Notes: a model not told the origin generated them from the sequence alone. A stretch of 64,000 bases of DNA from Caviibacter abscessus (GCF_001517835.1 NZ_LOQG01000039.1:20305-84304), one strand, 5' to 3'. Numbered from the stretch's first letter, positions 38,027 through 50,471 are shown. Program-made: numbers and translations.

Positions 38027-39816
38027 TCAAGCTCCCTTTCTTTATATTTTAGATATGTTCCATATATTTGTTGTAGTTTTTCAATATCACGACTTTTTTC
38101 AACTAATTTTAATTGTTTTTTCATTTCTATTGTTCTTTCATAAACTTCAAGTGGTAAAAGATTAATTCCACCATATTGTTGTATAATCATTTCTATTGCC
38201 TGATTTACTTCCTTTTTTATCCACTCTCTGTAAAGAACGGCATGATTATTTTTTATATTTTCATTATTGTGTTTTGTCATTATTATTTGAAAGTATATTT
38301 TTTCCTCTTCACCGTTAAAATCAATATCTTTTATATTTTCAAATTTACTATCCGTAAGTTTAACAAATATATTTTCAAGATATGGATTTGTAAAATTAAA
38401 GTCCTTATATAACGGCAAATATTCTTTATTTTTAAACAGTAATCTTATAGTTTCTAATTCTAGATGCGTTTGCTTTGATTTTATTGACTGTTCTATTTCA
38501 TTATCTTCTTTTTTTGTTTCTTCTGTTTTTATTGTAATATTTTGCTTTTTATATTTCAAATTATTTAAAATATCTTTAACATCAAGATTTAATTTTTGTG
38601 CCAATTTTTTTGCATATTCATTGTAATAAATATTATCTGATATTGAAGCAAAAAATTGTTTTAATTTTTCAATTATTTCTCTTTTTGCCGGTAATTTTTC
38701 AATATCATAATCTGATTTATAATAATTAAAAACAAAATCAAAAGAATCTTGTGAATTTTTAATTTTTTCAAGAAAATCCTCAACTGTATATTTTCTTAGA
38801 AATTCATCGGGATCTTTTGCCATTTTATCAAGACTTAAAACTTTAATATTAAAACCATATTTATTCAATATTAAAATCGTTCTTATCTTCGCTTCAAAAC
38901 CTGCTGCATCATCATCATATGCAATTATTACATTATTTGTAAACTTTTTTAAAAGTTTTGCTTGGTTATCAGTAAATGATGTTCCAAGACTTGCAACAGT
39001 TTCAACAAATCCATTTTTATGTAGACTTAGTACGTCGAAAAAGCCTTCAACTAAAAAACAATATTTTTTGTCTGTTATTGTTTTACCGCCGTCAAATATA
39101 CCAAAAAGTTCATTCCCTTTTTTAAATATTATACTTTCCTTTGAGTTTATATATTTAGGTTTATCTTTTTCATCGCCTATATATCTTCCACCAAAACCAA
39201 TAATTTTTTTTCTAGTATTGTATATAGGAAAAGTAATTCTTTTTCTAAAAACATCATATATTGTAGAATTACTTGATTTTATAAGTCCAAGTTCTTCTAA
39301 TTCCTTAATATCATATTTACCTTTAAGTTCAGTATACAGCTTGTCCCAGTCATCTGTTGCATACCCTATACCAAATTTTTCTATTTGTTCTTTTGTATAA
39401 TTTCTATGCGACAAATATTCTTTGGCAAGTTCATCGTTTTCTACGTTTTTTTGAAAAATACAATTAGCATCGTACATTAGATTATATAATTTTTCATATC
39501 TAACATCATAACCATTTTTAATTGTTATACTTTTTATATTAACATTGTATTTTTTCGCAAGCTCTGATACAGCTTGTGTATAAGTAAAATTATTCACTTT
39601 CATGTAAAAAGTGATAGCGTCACCACCTATATTAGAACTAAAATCTTTAAATATTTTTTTGTCAGGGCTTACCATAAACGAAGGAGTATTCTCCTGTTTA
39701 AAAGGCGAATAACCTTTATAACCTGAACCAGATTTTTGCAAATCTACATATTCACTTATAAGATCTACTATATCTATTTTAGATAATAACTCGTTTTTTT
39801 CTTCTGCTGTAATCAT
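38002..39816 (-). CDS. dnaG: DNA primase with altered zinc-binding domain
   Basis: 604 residues. The N-terminal CHC2-like domain keeps its fold landmarks ([29 protein letters not shown]), but the four zinc ligands of the family are replaced: Ser37 and Lys40 for CxxH, Asp58 and Ser61 for the later CxxC. The catalytic TOPRIM core is intact ([22 protein letters not shown]). The C-terminal helicase-binding region is present. It synthesises RNA primers at the fork. Own promoter at 39839-39866. The missing zinc site could be a family trait in this lineage rather than a defect, since the gene is essential and otherwise intact. Confidence 0.92.
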   Translation of the reverse strand: MITAEEKNELLSKIDIVDLISEYVDLQKSGSGYKGYSPFKQENTPSFMVSPDKKIFKDFSSNIGGDAITFYMKVNNFTYTQAVSELAKKYNVNIKSITIKNGYDVRYEKLYNLMYDANCIFQKNVENDELAKEYLSHRNYTKEQIEKFGIGYATDDWDKLYTELKGKYDIKELEELGLIKSSNSTIYDVFRKRITFPIYNTRKKIIGFGGRYIGDEKDKPKYINSKESIIFKKGNELFGIFDGGKTITDKKYCFLVEGFFDVLSLHKNGFVETVASLGTSFTDNQAKLLKKFTNNVIIAYDDDAAGFEAKIRTILILNKYGFNIKVLSLDKMAKDPDEFLRKYTVEDFLEKIKNSQDSFDFVFNYYKSDYDIEKLPAKREIIEKLKQFFASISDNIYYNEYAKKLAQKLNLDVKDILNNLKYKKQNITIKTEETKKEDNEIEQSIKSKQTHLELETIRLLFKNKEYLPLYKDFNFTNPYLENIFVKLTDSKFENIKDIDFNGEEEKIYFQIIMTKHNNENIKNNHAVLYREWIKKEVNQAIEMIIQQYGGINLLPLEVYERTIEMKKQLKLVEKSRDIEKLQQIYGTYLKYKERELECLRKEKI

Positions 39817-39838
39817 AATTTATATACCTCTTACATCA

Positions 39839-39866
39839 AGTATAATGCGATATTTAAGATTGTCAA
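39839..39866 (-). promoter_or_regulatory. Promoter of dnaG-rpoD
   Basis: Minus strand TTGACA (39866-39861), 16-base spacer, TATACT (39844-39839); ends 23 bases before the dnaG start and abuts the rpoZ stop. Confidence 0.75.
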
Positions 39867-39868
39867 GC

Positions 39869-40051
39869 TTAAACTTCTTCAATTGTTATTTCATCATCAA
39901 TAATTTCTTGAAAAACTATATCCATTACTTTATGTTTTGGAGTTCCAGCTACAAATTTTTCTCTTGCAGCTTTTCCACATGCAATAGCCAACTCATATTT
40001 ATTTGGAATTTTTTTTATTAAATCATCAATGTTTATTTTTTTATTTTCCAT
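39869..40051 (-). CDS. rpoZ: RNA polymerase omega subunit
   Basis: About 60 residues: INIDDLIKKIPNKYELAIAC, GKAAREKF. Omega binds the RpoC tail and helps RNA polymerase assembly. Three possible starts (40063, 40054, 40051) all lie inside the gmk 3' end. I favour the last ATG (MENKKIN) with GGTGAT as weak ribosome site. Order gmk-rpoZ is conserved in many bacteria. Confidence 0.85.
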   Translation of the reverse strand: MENKKINIDDLIKKIPNKYELAIACGKAAREKFVAGTPKHKVMDIVFQEIIDDEITIEEV

Positions 40052-40601
40052 CATTATCACCATTTATTATATCTATTAATTTATTTATTGATTCATTTAA
40101 ATCCTTATTAATAATTACATAATCGTACTGATTTTCATATTCTAATTCTTTTTTTGCATTTTCAAGCCTTTTTGCAATAATTTCTTCGTCATCTGTATTT
40201 CTATTTCTTAGACGTTTTTCTAAAATTATTTCATTTTCTGTTTTACAAAAAACTAAAACTGCATCAGGTCTTTTACTTTTTGCAATAAGTCCACCTTGAA
40301 CATCAATTTCAAGTATTACATTTTTACCGTTTGATAATTCCTTATCAATTTGAGATATTAACGTTCCATAATAATTTCCGTGAACATTCGCATATTCAAA
40401 AAATTCCTTATTTTTTATTTTAGTTTCAAATTCTTCAACTGATAAAAAATAATAATCTTTCCCATCAATTTCTCCAACTCTTGCTTTTCTTGTAGTTGCT
40501 GAAATAGATAGTGGTATATTTAATATATCCCTAACTTTTTTTGTTATCGTTGATTTACCAGAACCTGATGGTCCGGAAACAATAAATAATTTTCCCTTCA
40601 T
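40041..40601 (-). CDS. gmk: Guanylate kinase
   Basis: 186 residues. P-loop SGPSGSGKST at the N-terminus, GMP-binding SISATTRKAR, EIDGKDYYFL and EFFEYANVHGNYYGT, then DVQGG. It phosphorylates GMP to GDP with ATP and so continues the pathway from guaA. Overlaps rpoZ. Confidence 0.96.
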   Translation of the reverse strand: MKGKLFIVSGPSGSGKSTITKKVRDILNIPLSISATTRKARVGEIDGKDYYFLSVEEFETKIKNKEFFEYANVHGNYYGTLISQIDKELSNGKNVILEIDVQGGLIAKSKRPDAVLVFCKTENEIILEKRLRNRNTDDEEIIAKRLENAKKELEYENQYDYVIINKDLNESINKLIDIINGDNDGK

Positions 40602-40623
40602 TGTAGCCCCTTATATTCAAACA

Positions 40624-40643
40624 AGGGAGAACAAGTTCTCCCT
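40624..40643 (-). terminator. Terminator after rpoC
   Basis: Inverted repeat AGGGAGAAC / GTTCTCCCT with a 2-base centre, 30 bases after the rpoC stop. The T tract on the minus strand is short (TGTTTGAAT). Confidence 0.55.
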
Positions 40644-40673
40644 GTTTAAATTTGAAACATTCATCTGTATTTT

Positions 40674-43600
40674 TTATTCTTTTATAATTACATTTATATC
40701 TTGGTAATCTCTAAATCCAGTACCACTAGGTATTTTCTTACCAATAATTACATTTTCTTTTAACCCTTCAAGTCTGTCAACTTTACCTTCAACAGCAGCA
40801 TTTGCTAATACTTTCGTTGTTTCTTGGAAAGAAGATGCAGATATAAAGCTTTCTGTATTTACGGCAGCCTTTGTTATACCTTGTATTATTGGTTCATATG
40901 TAGCTAATTCTTTACCTTTAGATTTAAGAACTTCATTTTCTTTTTCTATTACTTTTCTGTCAACTAATTCGTCTTCTAGGAATAGTGAAGACCCAGAACT
41001 TACTATTCTTACTTTTTGGAACATTTGTTTTACAATAATTTCAATGTGTTTGTCATTAACTGAAACTCCTTGTCCTCTATATACACCTTGTACAGATTCA
41101 AGTATAAATTGTTGTGCCGCAACTGAACCTTTAATTCTTAATATATCATGTGGTGATATAGGTCCATCAGTTATTTTTGCACCTTTTTCAATTAACATCT
41201 CATTAGTTATTACTAATCTTTCTCCACCTTGAATTGTATATTGCTTAATTTCATTTCCGGTTTCAGGATCAACTATTGATATTGAACGAGTTCCTTTTTT
41301 ATTTTTAGAGTCATCATTAAATATTATTCTTCCTGAATAATCAGCAAGAGTTGCCTTACCTTTAGGATTTCTTGCTTCAAATAGTTCTTGAACTCTTGGA
41401 AGTCCTCCTGTTATATCCTTATTACCTTCATTTGTTTTTATAATCTTAGCAATTATATCTCCAGATTTAACTTTATCGCTTTCATTAAACATTAAATATG
41501 ATCCATAAGGTATACTATATTCTGCAACTTTTTTATTGTTTTTACCATATATTATTGCTCTTGGATTTATTTCAATGTTTTCAGATGGTTTAACTGCTAA
41601 TTTTTCAGTTACATTATATTTTATATCATGATTTTCTTTGATATATATATCTCTAAATTCAATTTTACCTGACTCAGTAGTAATAATTGGTGTTTGATAT
41701 GGATCAAATTCTGCAATTATTTGACCTTTCTTAACTGTATCTCCATTTTTAAACATTAATTTGGAACCACTTGGTATTTCATATCTATGTTTTCCAATTA
41801 TTGCTTTAGTTGTTTGTGATGCTACAACTTCTGCTCCAGTTTCATCTTCTATTAATACTAAATCAGTATATTTAATTTTACCATTTACATCTGCTTTATA
41901 ATTTGATTGCACACTTGCAGCAGTTGCAACCCCTCCAGTATGGAATGTACGCATTGTAAGTTGTGTTCCTGGTTCCCCAATTGATTGTGCTGCTATAACT
42001 CCAACTGCTTCACCTTTTAGTATTTCCTTATGGTTAGATAAATCTATACCATAACATTTTTTACATACACCCTTTTCCAATTTACATGTTAAAGGCGATC
42101 TTACCATAACTTCAGTTATTTCAAGATTTTCAACTTTAACTATTAATTCATCTGTAACTAATTCATTGTATTTTGCAATGATTTCTCCATCATGAATTAA
42201 ATCTTTTGCAAGATGTCTTCCATATATCCTTTCAGAAAGTTTTTCTATTAATTCTCCAGATTCCATTAAATCAGAAACTAAAATTCCTTCTTCAAAGCAC
42301 CCACAGTCATCTTTATTAACTATAACTTCATGTGATATATCAACCAATCTTCTTGTTAAATATCCTGAATCGGCAGTTCTTAAAGCTGTATCCGCTGATC
42401 CTTTTCTTGCTCCGTGTGATGACATGAAAAAGTCTAGTACGCTTAATCCTTCTCTAAAGTTTGCCTTGATTGGTTTTTCAATTATTCTACCTTGAGTATC
42501 TGCCATAAGTCCTCTCATACCACCTAATTGACGCATTTGTGCTATTGATCCTCTGGCTCCTGATGTTGCCATCATAAATACTGGGTTAAATTCATCAAGA
42601 TTATCCATCATATCATTTGTAACTTTATTAGTTACTTCAGACCAGATTTCAACTGTTCTTCTATATCTTTCTTCGTTTATTATCTTACCTTCTCTATACT
42701 CATTTTCTATTTCTGCAACTTTTTTCTCAGCTGCTTCAAGTAAAACTTTTTTAGTTTTAGGTATTTCAAGATCTTCAACACTTACTGTTACTCCTGCAAG
42801 TGTACCGTAATGGTATCCAAACTCTTTTATTTTATCAAGTAATTCAGATGTTTTTTGCGGTCCGAATTTTTTATATAAAGTACTTATTAAATTTCCTATC
42901 TCTTTTTTACCATATGTTTTGTTATAATCTCTTACTTCTTTTGGAAGCATTGTTGCAAATATTAGTCTTCCTGGTGTTGTTGTTATTATTTCATCATCTA
43001 TTCTAACATCAACTAATGCGTGTGTACCAACTTTATCATTTTGATAAGCCGTTATCATTTGATTTTTGTTAGAAAATCTTAATCCTTCTCCTTTTTCACC
43101 ACTTCTTGGCTTAGTCATATAGTAGCATCCCATAACCATATCTTGAGAAGGAACAGCTATAGGTTTTCCGCTTGAAGGTGCTAATAAATTATTTGTTGAT
43201 AACATTAGTATTTTTGCTTCCATTTGTGCTTCTGGAGATAATACCAAGTGAACTGCCATTTGGTCTCCATCAAAGTCAGCATTAAAAGCTGAACAAACTA
43301 ATGGGTGTAATCTTATCGCTTTACCTTCTATTAATGTAGGTTCAAATGCTTGTATTGAAAGTCTATGCAATGTAGGGGCTCTGTTTAAAAGAACCGGATG
43401 ATTTTTAATAATTTCTTCTATTAATTCCCACACATTTTCATTTTCTTCTTCAACCATTTTCTTAGCTATTTTAATATTTGAAGCTAATTCTCTTTTAACA
43501 AGTTCTCTCATTAAAAATGGTTTATATAATTCAAGTGCCATTTTCTTAGGTAATCCACATTGATTCATTTTAAGAGATGGTCCAACTACTATAACCGATC

Positions 43601-44618
43601 TTCCTGAATAATCAACACGTTTCCCAAGTAAGTTTTGCCTAAATCTACCTTGTTTACCTTTTAACATTGATGATAATGATTTAAGCTCTCTATTATTTTG
43701 AGATAATATTGCTTTACCTCTTCTACCATTATCTATTAAGCAATCAACAGCTTCTTGAAGCATTCTTTTTTCATTTTTGATCATTGTTTCAGGTGCATGC
43801 ATTTCAAGAAGTTTTTTAAGTCTTGTATTTCTATTTATAACCCTTCTATATAAGTCATTTAAATCAGACGTTGCAAAACGACCACCATCTAATTGAACCA
43901 TAGGTCTTAAATCAGCAGGCATTACAGGTAATACAGTTAATATCATCCATTCTGGTCTATTTCCTGATGTGATAAAGTCTCTTACTATTTTAAGTCTTTT
44001 TACTATTTTCTTTCTTCTTTGTACTGAAGTAACTTCTTCCAATTCTTTTTCTAATTCTTTATCTAATTTTTCAAGATTAATTTCTTGAAGTAAAGTTAGA
44101 ACTCCTTCTGCTCCCATTTTTGCAATAAATTCAGATTTATTTTGCATTTTGATAAGTTCATATTCTCTACTTTGTATTATACTTCCTCTTGGATTTTCAT
44201 CATTACCTTTAATTACTATGTATTTAGAATGATATAAAACGGCTTCTAAATCTTTTGTTGAAACTCCCAAAAGTAAACTCATTTTATTTGGGGTTCCTTT
44301 TGAGTACCAGATATGTGCAATAGGCGTTGCAAGTTCAATATGCCCCATACGTTCTCTTCTAATTTTAGAAGTTGTAACATCTACTCCACATTTTTCACAT
44401 TTTATACCTTTATGTTTTAATCTTTTATACTTTCCACAAGAACATTCATAATCTTTTGCTGGTCCAAATATTTTTTCACAAAAAAGTCCATCAGGTTCAG
44501 GTTTTAATGTTCTATAATTTATTGTTTCAGCTTTAGTTATCTCTCCATAAGACCATTCTCTAATCTTTTCTGGAGATGCTAACTTTATTTGAATACTGTC
44601 AAAATCTCTTATACTCAT
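40674..44618 (-). CDS. rpoC: RNA polymerase beta' subunit
   Basis: 1314 residues. N-terminal zinc ribbon (CSCGKYK ... CEKCGV), catalytic [12 protein letters not shown] near residue 455, second zinc site with CGCFEEG ... [11 protein letters not shown], bridge/trigger region [20 protein letters not shown]. The SBHM-rich insertion between the trigger-loop halves is of moderate size. It begins 14 bases after rpoB. Confidence 0.98.
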   Translation of the reverse strand: MSIRDFDSIQIKLASPEKIREWSYGEITKAETINYRTLKPEPDGLFCEKIFGPAKDYECSCGKYKRLKHKGIKCEKCGVDVTTSKIRRERMGHIELATPIAHIWYSKGTPNKMSLLLGVSTKDLEAVLYHSKYIVIKGNDENPRGSIIQSREYELIKMQNKSEFIAKMGAEGVLTLLQEINLEKLDKELEKELEEVTSVQRRKKIVKRLKIVRDFITSGNRPEWMILTVLPVMPADLRPMVQLDGGRFATSDLNDLYRRVINRNTRLKKLLEMHAPETMIKNEKRMLQEAVDCLIDNGRRGKAILSQNNRELKSLSSMLKGKQGRFRQNLLGKRVDYSGRSVIVVGPSLKMNQCGLPKKMALELYKPFLMRELVKRELASNIKIAKKMVEEENENVWELIEEIIKNHPVLLNRAPTLHRLSIQAFEPTLIEGKAIRLHPLVCSAFNADFDGDQMAVHLVLSPEAQMEAKILMLSTNNLLAPSSGKPIAVPSQDMVMGCYYMTKPRSGEKGEGLRFSNKNQMITAYQNDKVGTHALVDVRIDDEIITTTPGRLIFATMLPKEVRDYNKTYGKKEIGNLISTLYKKFGPQKTSELLDKIKEFGYHYGTLAGVTVSVEDLEIPKTKKVLLEAAEKKVAEIENEYREGKIINEERYRRTVEIWSEVTNKVTNDMMDNLDEFNPVFMMATSGARGSIAQMRQLGGMRGLMADTQGRIIEKPIKANFREGLSVLDFFMSSHGARKGSADTALRTADSGYLTRRLVDISHEVIVNKDDCGCFEEGILVSDLMESGELIEKLSERIYGRHLAKDLIHDGEIIAKYNELVTDELIVKVENLEITEVMVRSPLTCKLEKGVCKKCYGIDLSNHKEILKGEAVGVIAAQSIGEPGTQLTMRTFHTGGVATAASVQSNYKADVNGKIKYTDLVLIEDETGAEVVASQTTKAIIGKHRYEIPSGSKLMFKNGDTVKKGQIIAEFDPYQTPIITTESGKIEFRDIYIKENHDIKYNVTEKLAVKPSENIEINPRAIIYGKNNKKVAEYSIPYGSYLMFNESDKVKSGDIIAKIIKTNEGNKDITGGLPRVQELFEARNPKGKATLADYSGRIIFNDDSKNKKGTRSISIVDPETGNEIKQYTIQGGERLVITNEMLIEKGAKITDGPISPHDILRIKGSVAAQQFILESVQGVYRGQGVSVNDKHIEIIVKQMFQKVRIVSSGSSLFLEDELVDRKVIEKENEVLKSKGKELATYEPIIQGITKAAVNTESFISASSFQETTKVLANAAVEGKVDRLEGLKENVIIGKKIPSGTGFRDYQDINVIIKE

Positions 44619-44632
44619 TTAATTTAGACTCC

Positions 44633-47600
44633 TTACATATTTATGTTATTATCTAACTCTATTTGTTCTCCGTCTCTATTGTATAAACTGATATCAAGTC
44701 CTAATGATTGAAATTCTTTCATTAAAACTTTAAATGATTCAGGTGCATCAGCTTCCGGCATAGCTTGTGCTTTAACTATTGCTTCATAAGTTTTTGTTCT
44801 ACCATTAATGTCATCAGATTTTACTGTCATCATTTCTTGTAGTACATTTGAAGCTCCATATGCTTCTAAAGCCCAAACTTCCATTTCTCCTAATCTTTGT
44901 CCCCCAAATTGTGCCTTACCACCAAGTGGTTGTTGTGTAACAAGTGAATATGGACCTATAGCTCTTGCGTGCATTTTGTCTTCAACTAAATGGTGTAATT
45001 TTAGCATATACATTCTACCAACTGTTACAGGATTATCAAATGGTTGACCTGTTCTTCCGTCAATTAATTTAACTTTACCTGTTCTGCTAAATCCTGCTTG
45101 TTCTAAAGCATCTTTTACATCATCTTCACTAGCTCCGTCAAACACAGGTGTTGCTATATATTTACCAAGTGTCCCTAAAGCTAATCCTAAGTGAACTTCT
45201 AATACTTGACCTATGTTCATACGTGAAGGAACCCCTAAAGGATTTAAACAAATATCTACTGGAGTTCCATCTTCTAAATGAGGCATGTCTTCAACAGGTA
45301 ATATTCTTGAAACTATACCCTTATTACCATGTCTTCCAGACATTTTATCTCCAACAGTTATTTTTCTCTTCTCAGCTATATATATTCTTATTAATTTATT
45401 AACACCAGCTTTTAAGTCATCTCCATTTTCTTTAGATAGTTCTAATACTTCAACAACAGTTCCTTTAACTCCATGTGGTAATCTAAGTGATGTATCTCTT
45501 ACATCTTTAGCTTTTTCCCCAAAAATTGCTCTAAGAAGTTTTTCTTCTGCTGGTGGTTCTGTCTCTCCTTTTGGAGTTACTTTTCCTACTAATATATCAT
45601 CAGGTGTTACATATGCTCCAACTCTTATTATTCCATTTTCATCAAGATTTCTTAATGCTTCTTCAGAAATATTAGGAATTTCTCTTGTTATTTCTTCATC
45701 ACCAAGTTTTGTAGTTCTTGCTTCAACATCAAACTCTTCAATATGTAGTGATGTAAATACATCATCTTTTCTAAGTCTTTCAGAAATTAAAATCGCATCT
45801 TCGTAATTGTATCCTTCCCAAGGAATAAATGCTATTAATATATTTCTTCCAAGTGCTAAATCCCCACCAGCTGTTGATGGTCCATCAGCAAGTATTTGTC
45901 CTTTTTTAACTTCTTGATTTAAATCAACTATAGGTTTTTGGTGTAAACACATTGATTGATTTGATTTTTCAAAATTCAACAATCTGTGCATATGTTCTTT
46001 ACCATTTTCATCAGTTACTACTACTTTTCTTGCATCTACTTTTGTTACTATCCCTGTTGCTTTAGATACCATAACAGCCCCTGAATCTATTGCGACTTTT
46101 CTTTCAAGTCCGGTTCCAACTAAAGGTGCTTCAGTTCTTAATAATGGTACAGCTTGTCTTTGCATGTTAGATCCCATTAACGCACGGTTTGCGTCATCGT
46201 GTTCTAAAAATGGTATTAATCCTGCTGATACTGATACTAATTGTTTTGGTGATACATCCATTAAATTAACTTTACTTTTATCAATAGTTACTATTTCATC
46301 ATCATATCTACAAACAGGATCAGTTAATAAGTTTCCATTTTCATCTATAGGTGTATCTGCTTGAGCTATAAATAACCCTTCTTCTTCATCTGCACCTAAG
46401 TATTTAATTTCATCAAATTTAGCTACACCATTTTCAATTTTAATATAAGGTGTTTCTATAAACCCGTATTTATTTACTTTACCATAAGTTGATAATGATG
46501 CAATAAGACCTATATTGGGTCCTTCAGGTGTTTCAATAGGGCAAATTCTTCCGTAATGTGAGTTATGAACGTCTCTAACTTCAAATCCTGCTCTATCTCT
46601 TGAAAGTCCACCAGGACCTAATGCTGATATTCTTCTTTTATGTGTTAATTCACTAAGTGGATTTGATTGGTCCATAAATTGTGATAATTGTCCACTACCA
46701 AAAAATTCTTGTATTAATGCATTTAAAGGTTTAGTGTTAAGTAAACTTTGAGGAGTTAAAGTATATATATCTTGTGTTGTCATCTTTTCTTTAACCATTT
46801 TAGCCATTTTAATCATTCCACCTTTAATTTGTATGGCTAATAATTCTCCAACACCTCTAACACGTCTATTTGATAAATTATCAATGTCGTCTGTTGTACC
46901 TTCACCTCTAATTAATTTTCTAATATAATTAATTGTTGCAACAACATCTTCTTTTGTAATAACTATTTCAGTATCAGGTAAATTTAACTTAAGTCTTTTA
47001 TTTATCTTATATCTTCCAACATTAGCTAAATCATATCTTTGTGAATTAAAAAACATTGGTTTTATTAATGTTCTAGCACTTTCTAAAGTTACTAAATCAC
47101 CCGGTCTTAATTTTTTATATATCTCAATAATAGCTTCTTCACTATTTTTTGTTGTATCAATTAAAATTGAATTTGCAAGTGGTTGATCTTCAGGTTTAAC
47201 TTCCCAGTAATTAAGTTTATCAAGTTTTACATCAACTATATTTTGAATTATTTGTTCATCAATTTTTTTCCCTGATTCAACTATGTATTCTCCTGTTGTT
47301 TCATTTATTATGTCATCTTTAGCAAAGAAACCTTCAATTTTTGATTTAATTATTCCAACAACTTCTTCTTTTGAATAATTTTTATATATGTTTGTTAAAT
47401 CTATGTCTTTTGATTCAAAAAATTCATCTATAATTTCTTCATTTGTTTTGAAAAAATCTACAGCTTTTAAAAATACTGTAGCTGGTACTTTTTTTCTTCT
47501 GTCAATTTTTACATTTAAACCATCTTTTTTATCAACTTCAAATTCTAGCCAAGTCCCTTTATATGGTATTATTTTACCTACAAACATATCTTTTCCTGTT

Positions 47601-48076
47601 TGCATGTCAATCTCTTTATTAAAAGTAATACCTGGAGCTCTATGAAGTTGTGAAACAACAACTCTTTCCGCACCATTGATTACAAAGGTTGCCTTATCTG
47701 TCATTAATGGTATTTCACCAAAATGAACAAGTGATTCTTGTATTTCACCTGTTTTATTATTTGTAAGTCTTAATCTTACTTTTAATTGACCAGAATATGT
47801 TTTTTCTCTTCTCTTACATTCAAGTTCATCATTTAACGGAACTTCATTTTCATGTATTTCATAATTAACATATTCTAATTTTAGAGTTCCGTGACTTGAT
47901 TCAATAGGAAATAATTCTTTAAAAATTGCTTCAAGACCCTTTTCCTCTCTTTGTAGAGGATCTACTTTTTCTTGTAAAAATTCTTCGTATGAATTTAATT
48001 GAAATTCAAGAAAATTAGGCATCTCTCCTCTATCTTTTATCTTACCAAAACTGTATCTTTCTATCAGTTTCTTCAT
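44633..48076 (-). CDS. rpoB: RNA polymerase beta subunit
   Basis: 1147 residues. Rifampicin-region residues are in [33 protein letters not shown], split here by the usual positions. Other marks: [39 protein letters not shown], and the C-terminal [22 protein letters not shown]. The Ser at the position after LTHKRR (RISALGPGG) is the sensitive-type rifampicin pocket as far as visible. It lies 136 bases after rplL with a terminator-like hairpin between. Confidence 0.98.
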   Translation of the reverse strand: MKKLIERYSFGKIKDRGEMPNFLEFQLNSYEEFLQEKVDPLQREEKGLEAIFKELFPIESSHGTLKLEYVNYEIHENEVPLNDELECKRREKTYSGQLKVRLRLTNNKTGEIQESLVHFGEIPLMTDKATFVINGAERVVVSQLHRAPGITFNKEIDMQTGKDMFVGKIIPYKGTWLEFEVDKKDGLNVKIDRRKKVPATVFLKAVDFFKTNEEIIDEFFESKDIDLTNIYKNYSKEEVVGIIKSKIEGFFAKDDIINETTGEYIVESGKKIDEQIIQNIVDVKLDKLNYWEVKPEDQPLANSILIDTTKNSEEAIIEIYKKLRPGDLVTLESARTLIKPMFFNSQRYDLANVGRYKINKRLKLNLPDTEIVITKEDVVATINYIRKLIRGEGTTDDIDNLSNRRVRGVGELLAIQIKGGMIKMAKMVKEKMTTQDIYTLTPQSLLNTKPLNALIQEFFGSGQLSQFMDQSNPLSELTHKRRISALGPGGLSRDRAGFEVRDVHNSHYGRICPIETPEGPNIGLIASLSTYGKVNKYGFIETPYIKIENGVAKFDEIKYLGADEEEGLFIAQADTPIDENGNLLTDPVCRYDDEIVTIDKSKVNLMDVSPKQLVSVSAGLIPFLEHDDANRALMGSNMQRQAVPLLRTEAPLVGTGLERKVAIDSGAVMVSKATGIVTKVDARKVVVTDENGKEHMHRLLNFEKSNQSMCLHQKPIVDLNQEVKKGQILADGPSTAGGDLALGRNILIAFIPWEGYNYEDAILISERLRKDDVFTSLHIEEFDVEARTTKLGDEEITREIPNISEEALRNLDENGIIRVGAYVTPDDILVGKVTPKGETEPPAEEKLLRAIFGEKAKDVRDTSLRLPHGVKGTVVEVLELSKENGDDLKAGVNKLIRIYIAEKRKITVGDKMSGRHGNKGIVSRILPVEDMPHLEDGTPVDICLNPLGVPSRMNIGQVLEVHLGLALGTLGKYIATPVFDGASEDDVKDALEQAGFSRTGKVKLIDGRTGQPFDNPVTVGRMYMLKLHHLVEDKMHARAIGPYSLVTQQPLGGKAQFGGQRLGEMEVWALEAYGASNVLQEMMTVKSDDINGRTKTYEAIVKAQAMPEADAPESFKVLMKEFQSLGLDISLYNRDGEQIELDNNINM

Positions 48077-48165
48077 TGATTTGTTTCCTCCCTGTAAAAG
48101 AACTTATAAAAATATTTTAAATTTATAAATTAACGGATTTTTTGATATTTATGAAAAGCGTAAAA

Positions 48166-48197
48166 GACACTCTACCAAAAATATTATGTAGAGTGTC
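48166..48197 (-). terminator. Attenuator-like hairpin between rplL and rpoB
   Basis: Perfect 10-base stem GACACTCTAC / GTAGAGTGTC with a 12-base loop, followed on the minus strand by TTTTACGCTTTTC. As in other bacteria it probably lets only part of the transcripts continue into rpoBC. Confidence 0.75.
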
Positions 48198-48212
48198 CAT
48201 ATTTAATCTACT

Positions 48213-48581
48213 TTATTTAACTTCAACTGTTGCTCCAGCAGCTTCTAATTTAGCTTTAATTTCTTCAGCTTCTTCTTTAGAAACTCCTTCTTTAATTTTT
48301 GCTCCTGCTGTTTCTGCTAATTCTTTAGCTTCTTTTAATCCAAGACCTGTAATTCCTCTTACTTCTTTAATTACATTTATTTTACTTGCTCCAGCTGATG
48401 CTAAGATTACATCAAATGATGTTTTTTCTTCAACAGCTGCTGTTGCTCCACCTGCTGCTGCAACTGCTACTGGTTGAGCTGATACTCCAAATGTTTCTTC
48501 TATTGCTTCTACTACTTCTTTTAATTCTAATACTGACATTGCTTTTAAATCTTCTATAAATTGTTCTTTATTGAACGCCAT
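48213..48581 (-). CDS. rplL: Ribosomal protein L7/L12
   Basis: 122 residues: N-terminal dimer domain ([20 protein letters not shown]), Ala-rich hinge, C-terminal factor-binding domain ([20 protein letters not shown]). Codon use is strongly biased, as expected for a highly expressed gene. It follows rplJ by 24 bases. Confidence 0.97.
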   Translation of the reverse strand: MAFNKEQFIEDLKAMSVLELKEVVEAIEETFGVSAQPVAVAAAGGATAAVEEKTSFDVILASAGASKINVIKEVRGITGLGLKEAKELAETAGAKIKEGVSKEEAEEIKAKLEAAGATVEVK

Positions 48582-48605
48582 TTTAATTTCCTCCTATTTT
48601 TTTCT

Positions 48606-49094
48606 TTAAGCTTCTTTTTGTTCAGCCACATTTGTTAATGCAACTGCTAACATACGTACAGGACTTAATAATCCAAATGCTATTTGTCCTAATAGTTCTT
48701 CTCTTGATGGAAGTTTTGCTAATGCTTCTATAATATCTTTTTCAACTACTGCACCATCAACATATCCACCTTTTATTTCAAGTTTGTTTATTTTTTTGCT
48801 ATATTCATATATAGTTTTTGATGGAGAAACACCATCTTCATAACCGATTACAAATGATGTAGTTCCTTCTAATAGTGTACCAAATTCTGAAGTTATTCCT
48901 AATTCGTTAAGTGCTAATTTTACTAATCTATTTTTAGCTACGAAATATTCTACACCGTTAGTTCTTGCAAGTCTTCTAAGTTCAGTATCTTCATTAACTG
49001 TTATTCCTTTATAATCTACAAAAACTATTGCTTTCATGTTTTCTAATTTTGACTTAAGTTTTTTAACTTCTTCAACTTTGTATTGTGCTACCAT
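48606..49094 (-). CDS. rplJ: Ribosomal protein L10
   Basis: 162 residues, KVEEVKKLKSKLENMKAIV, FVDYKGITVNEDTELRR, and a C-terminal helix that binds L12 dimers. Strong ribosome site AAGGAGGTG. Preceded by the L10 leader and attenuator. rplK and rplA, the usual upstream genes, are not here; instead there is debris of unrelated genes. Confidence 0.96.
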   Translation of the reverse strand: MVAQYKVEEVKKLKSKLENMKAIVFVDYKGITVNEDTELRRLARTNGVEYFVAKNRLVKLALNELGITSEFGTLLEGTTSFVIGYEDGVSPSKTIYEYSKKINKLEIKGGYVDGAVVEKDIIEALAKLPSREELLGQIAFGLLSPVRMLAVALTNVAEQKEA

Positions 49095-49117
49095 ACATGT
49101 TCACCTCCTTATTTACG

Positions 49118-49141
49118 AAAAAAAACCTCTAAGCCAGAGGT
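49118..49141 (-). terminator. Attenuator hairpin in the rplJ leader
   Basis: Minus strand ACCTCT-GGCTT-AGAGGT followed by a run of T, about 25 bases before the rplJ ribosome site. Its 5' arm can compete with CCGAGG of the leader helix, which suits attenuation by L10. Confidence 0.75.
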
Positions 49142-49187
49142 AAAATGTATATTATGTATAATCAACACTATATATCATCATTGTATA

Positions 49188-49225
49188 CCTCGGTAGGATT
49201 TATGGTGACCTACTGTCTTTGGCTT
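49188..49225 (-). promoter_or_regulatory. L10 (rplJ) autoregulatory leader
   Basis: Minus strand GCCAAAGACAGTAGGT ... ATCCTACCGAGG: the conserved kink-turn-like L10 leader, with helix GTAGG/CCTAC. By family it binds the L10-L12 complex and represses the operon. Confidence 0.8.
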
Positions 49226-49246
49226 TGTTTTTTAAATACAAGAGTT

Positions 49247-49274
49247 ATTATACACGAAAAGTTATAAATGTCAA
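49247..49274 (-). promoter_or_regulatory. Promoter of rplJL-rpoBC
   Basis: Minus strand TTGACA (49274-49269), 16-base spacer, TATAAT (49252-49247). Two perfect hexamers, as expected for a strong promoter. Confidence 0.85.
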
Positions 49275-49289
49275 GTATTTTTTGTTTAT

Positions 49290-50263
49290 TTACATAAACT
49301 TCTTAACAATATTATCAATACTTACTTCTTCAAATTTAATATTAGCTATTTTAAAATGTTTAAATAAATTTAGTATTAGTTCTTTTTCTATATCATTTTC
49401 TAAAACTATTTTTAATGTATTTTTTTCAAGAGTATACTCAGATATTTGACCTTTGGATAATAAACCTTCAGCAAATGTTACTACATTTTCGGTTTCTATC
49501 AACTCACATATACACAATTTTTCTTTACCATATATTTTTTTCAGTTCTACTAGACTATCCTGATATATTTTTTTACCATCATTTATTATAATAACTTTAT
49601 TACAAAGATATTCAATGTCTCTCATATCATGAGTTGTCAATAATATGGTAACATTTTCATCTTCGTTAATTTTTTTTATGCCTTTAATATTTTTTCTTTA
49701 ATAATAATATCTAAGCCTATTGTTGGTTCATCTAAAAATAAAATTTTAGGTTTATGAATAAGAGCTCCAGCTAAATCCGCTTTCATTCTTTGTCCTAAAG
49801 ATAGTTGTCTAACTTGCTTATATCTTATTTCATCAATATTTAATATCTCATTTAAATAAGTATATCTATTTTTAAAATCTTCGTCGTTTAATGAATATAT
49901 TTATTTTAATAGCGTTAAATTATCTTCTACCTTTAAATCCCGCCAAAGGCTAGATTTTTGTCCAAAAACAACTCCTATAACTTTGGCATTTTCAATTCTA
50001 TTTTCTGTTGGAACTAAACCATTAACATGACAAATTCCAGATGTTGGAGTTAATATTCCAGTTAGCATTTTTGTAGTAGTTGATTTACCACTTCCATTAG
50101 GTCCTAAAAAACCTAATATTTCACCTTCTTTAATATCAAAATTAAGTTTTGATACAACCTCACTAACAATCTTTTTACGCTTAAAAATTCCTTCTCTTTT
50201 ATATGTAGTAAATTGTTTTACTAAATTTTCAACTTTTATAATACTACGAGCCTGAACTTTCAT
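49290..50263 (-). pseudogene. ABC-2 type transporter ATPase, disrupted
   Basis: The N-terminal part (50263-49904) has Walker A LGPNGSGKST and VVFGQKSSLWRDL, typical of ABC-2/YbhF-type ATPases that partner viologen- or daunorubicin-like exporters. TAA at 49903-49901 interrupts it. The same frame continues with the signature LSLGQRMKADL and Walker B ILFLDEPTIGLD, then a one-base loss near 49680 shifts into the frame with LLTTHDMRDIEYL and the C-terminal region ending at 49290. Without the stop and the shift it would be a normal protein of about 324 residues. Both lesions look recent. Confidence 0.8.
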
Positions 50264-50450
50264 ATCTTTTTTCTCCTTGTTTCCAAATTATTTTTGTTAA
50301 TAAAATTAACATAGTAATAATAATTAACAATTTAATAAATACCGATATATTTAATGTTTCATATGCTTTCTCAAAAAACATATCACTAAATAATATTTTT
50401 TCAAGTTCAATTTCAACTTCTGTTTCTTTAATTCCTGAATACTGAGTCAT
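50244..50450 (-). pseudogene. ABC-2 permease C-terminal fragment
   Basis: The C-terminal membrane segment (NISVFIKLLIIITMLILLTKI) and basic tail IWKQGEKRYESSGS are typical of the last segment of ABC-2 permeases. It overlaps the ATPase relic by 20 bases, which is the normal order permease-ATPase. The rest of the permease is missing; the upstream side joins GH38 sequence at about 50455-50470. Confidence 0.55.
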
Positions 50451-50471
50451 ATTATGTGTTGTAAATAAATA

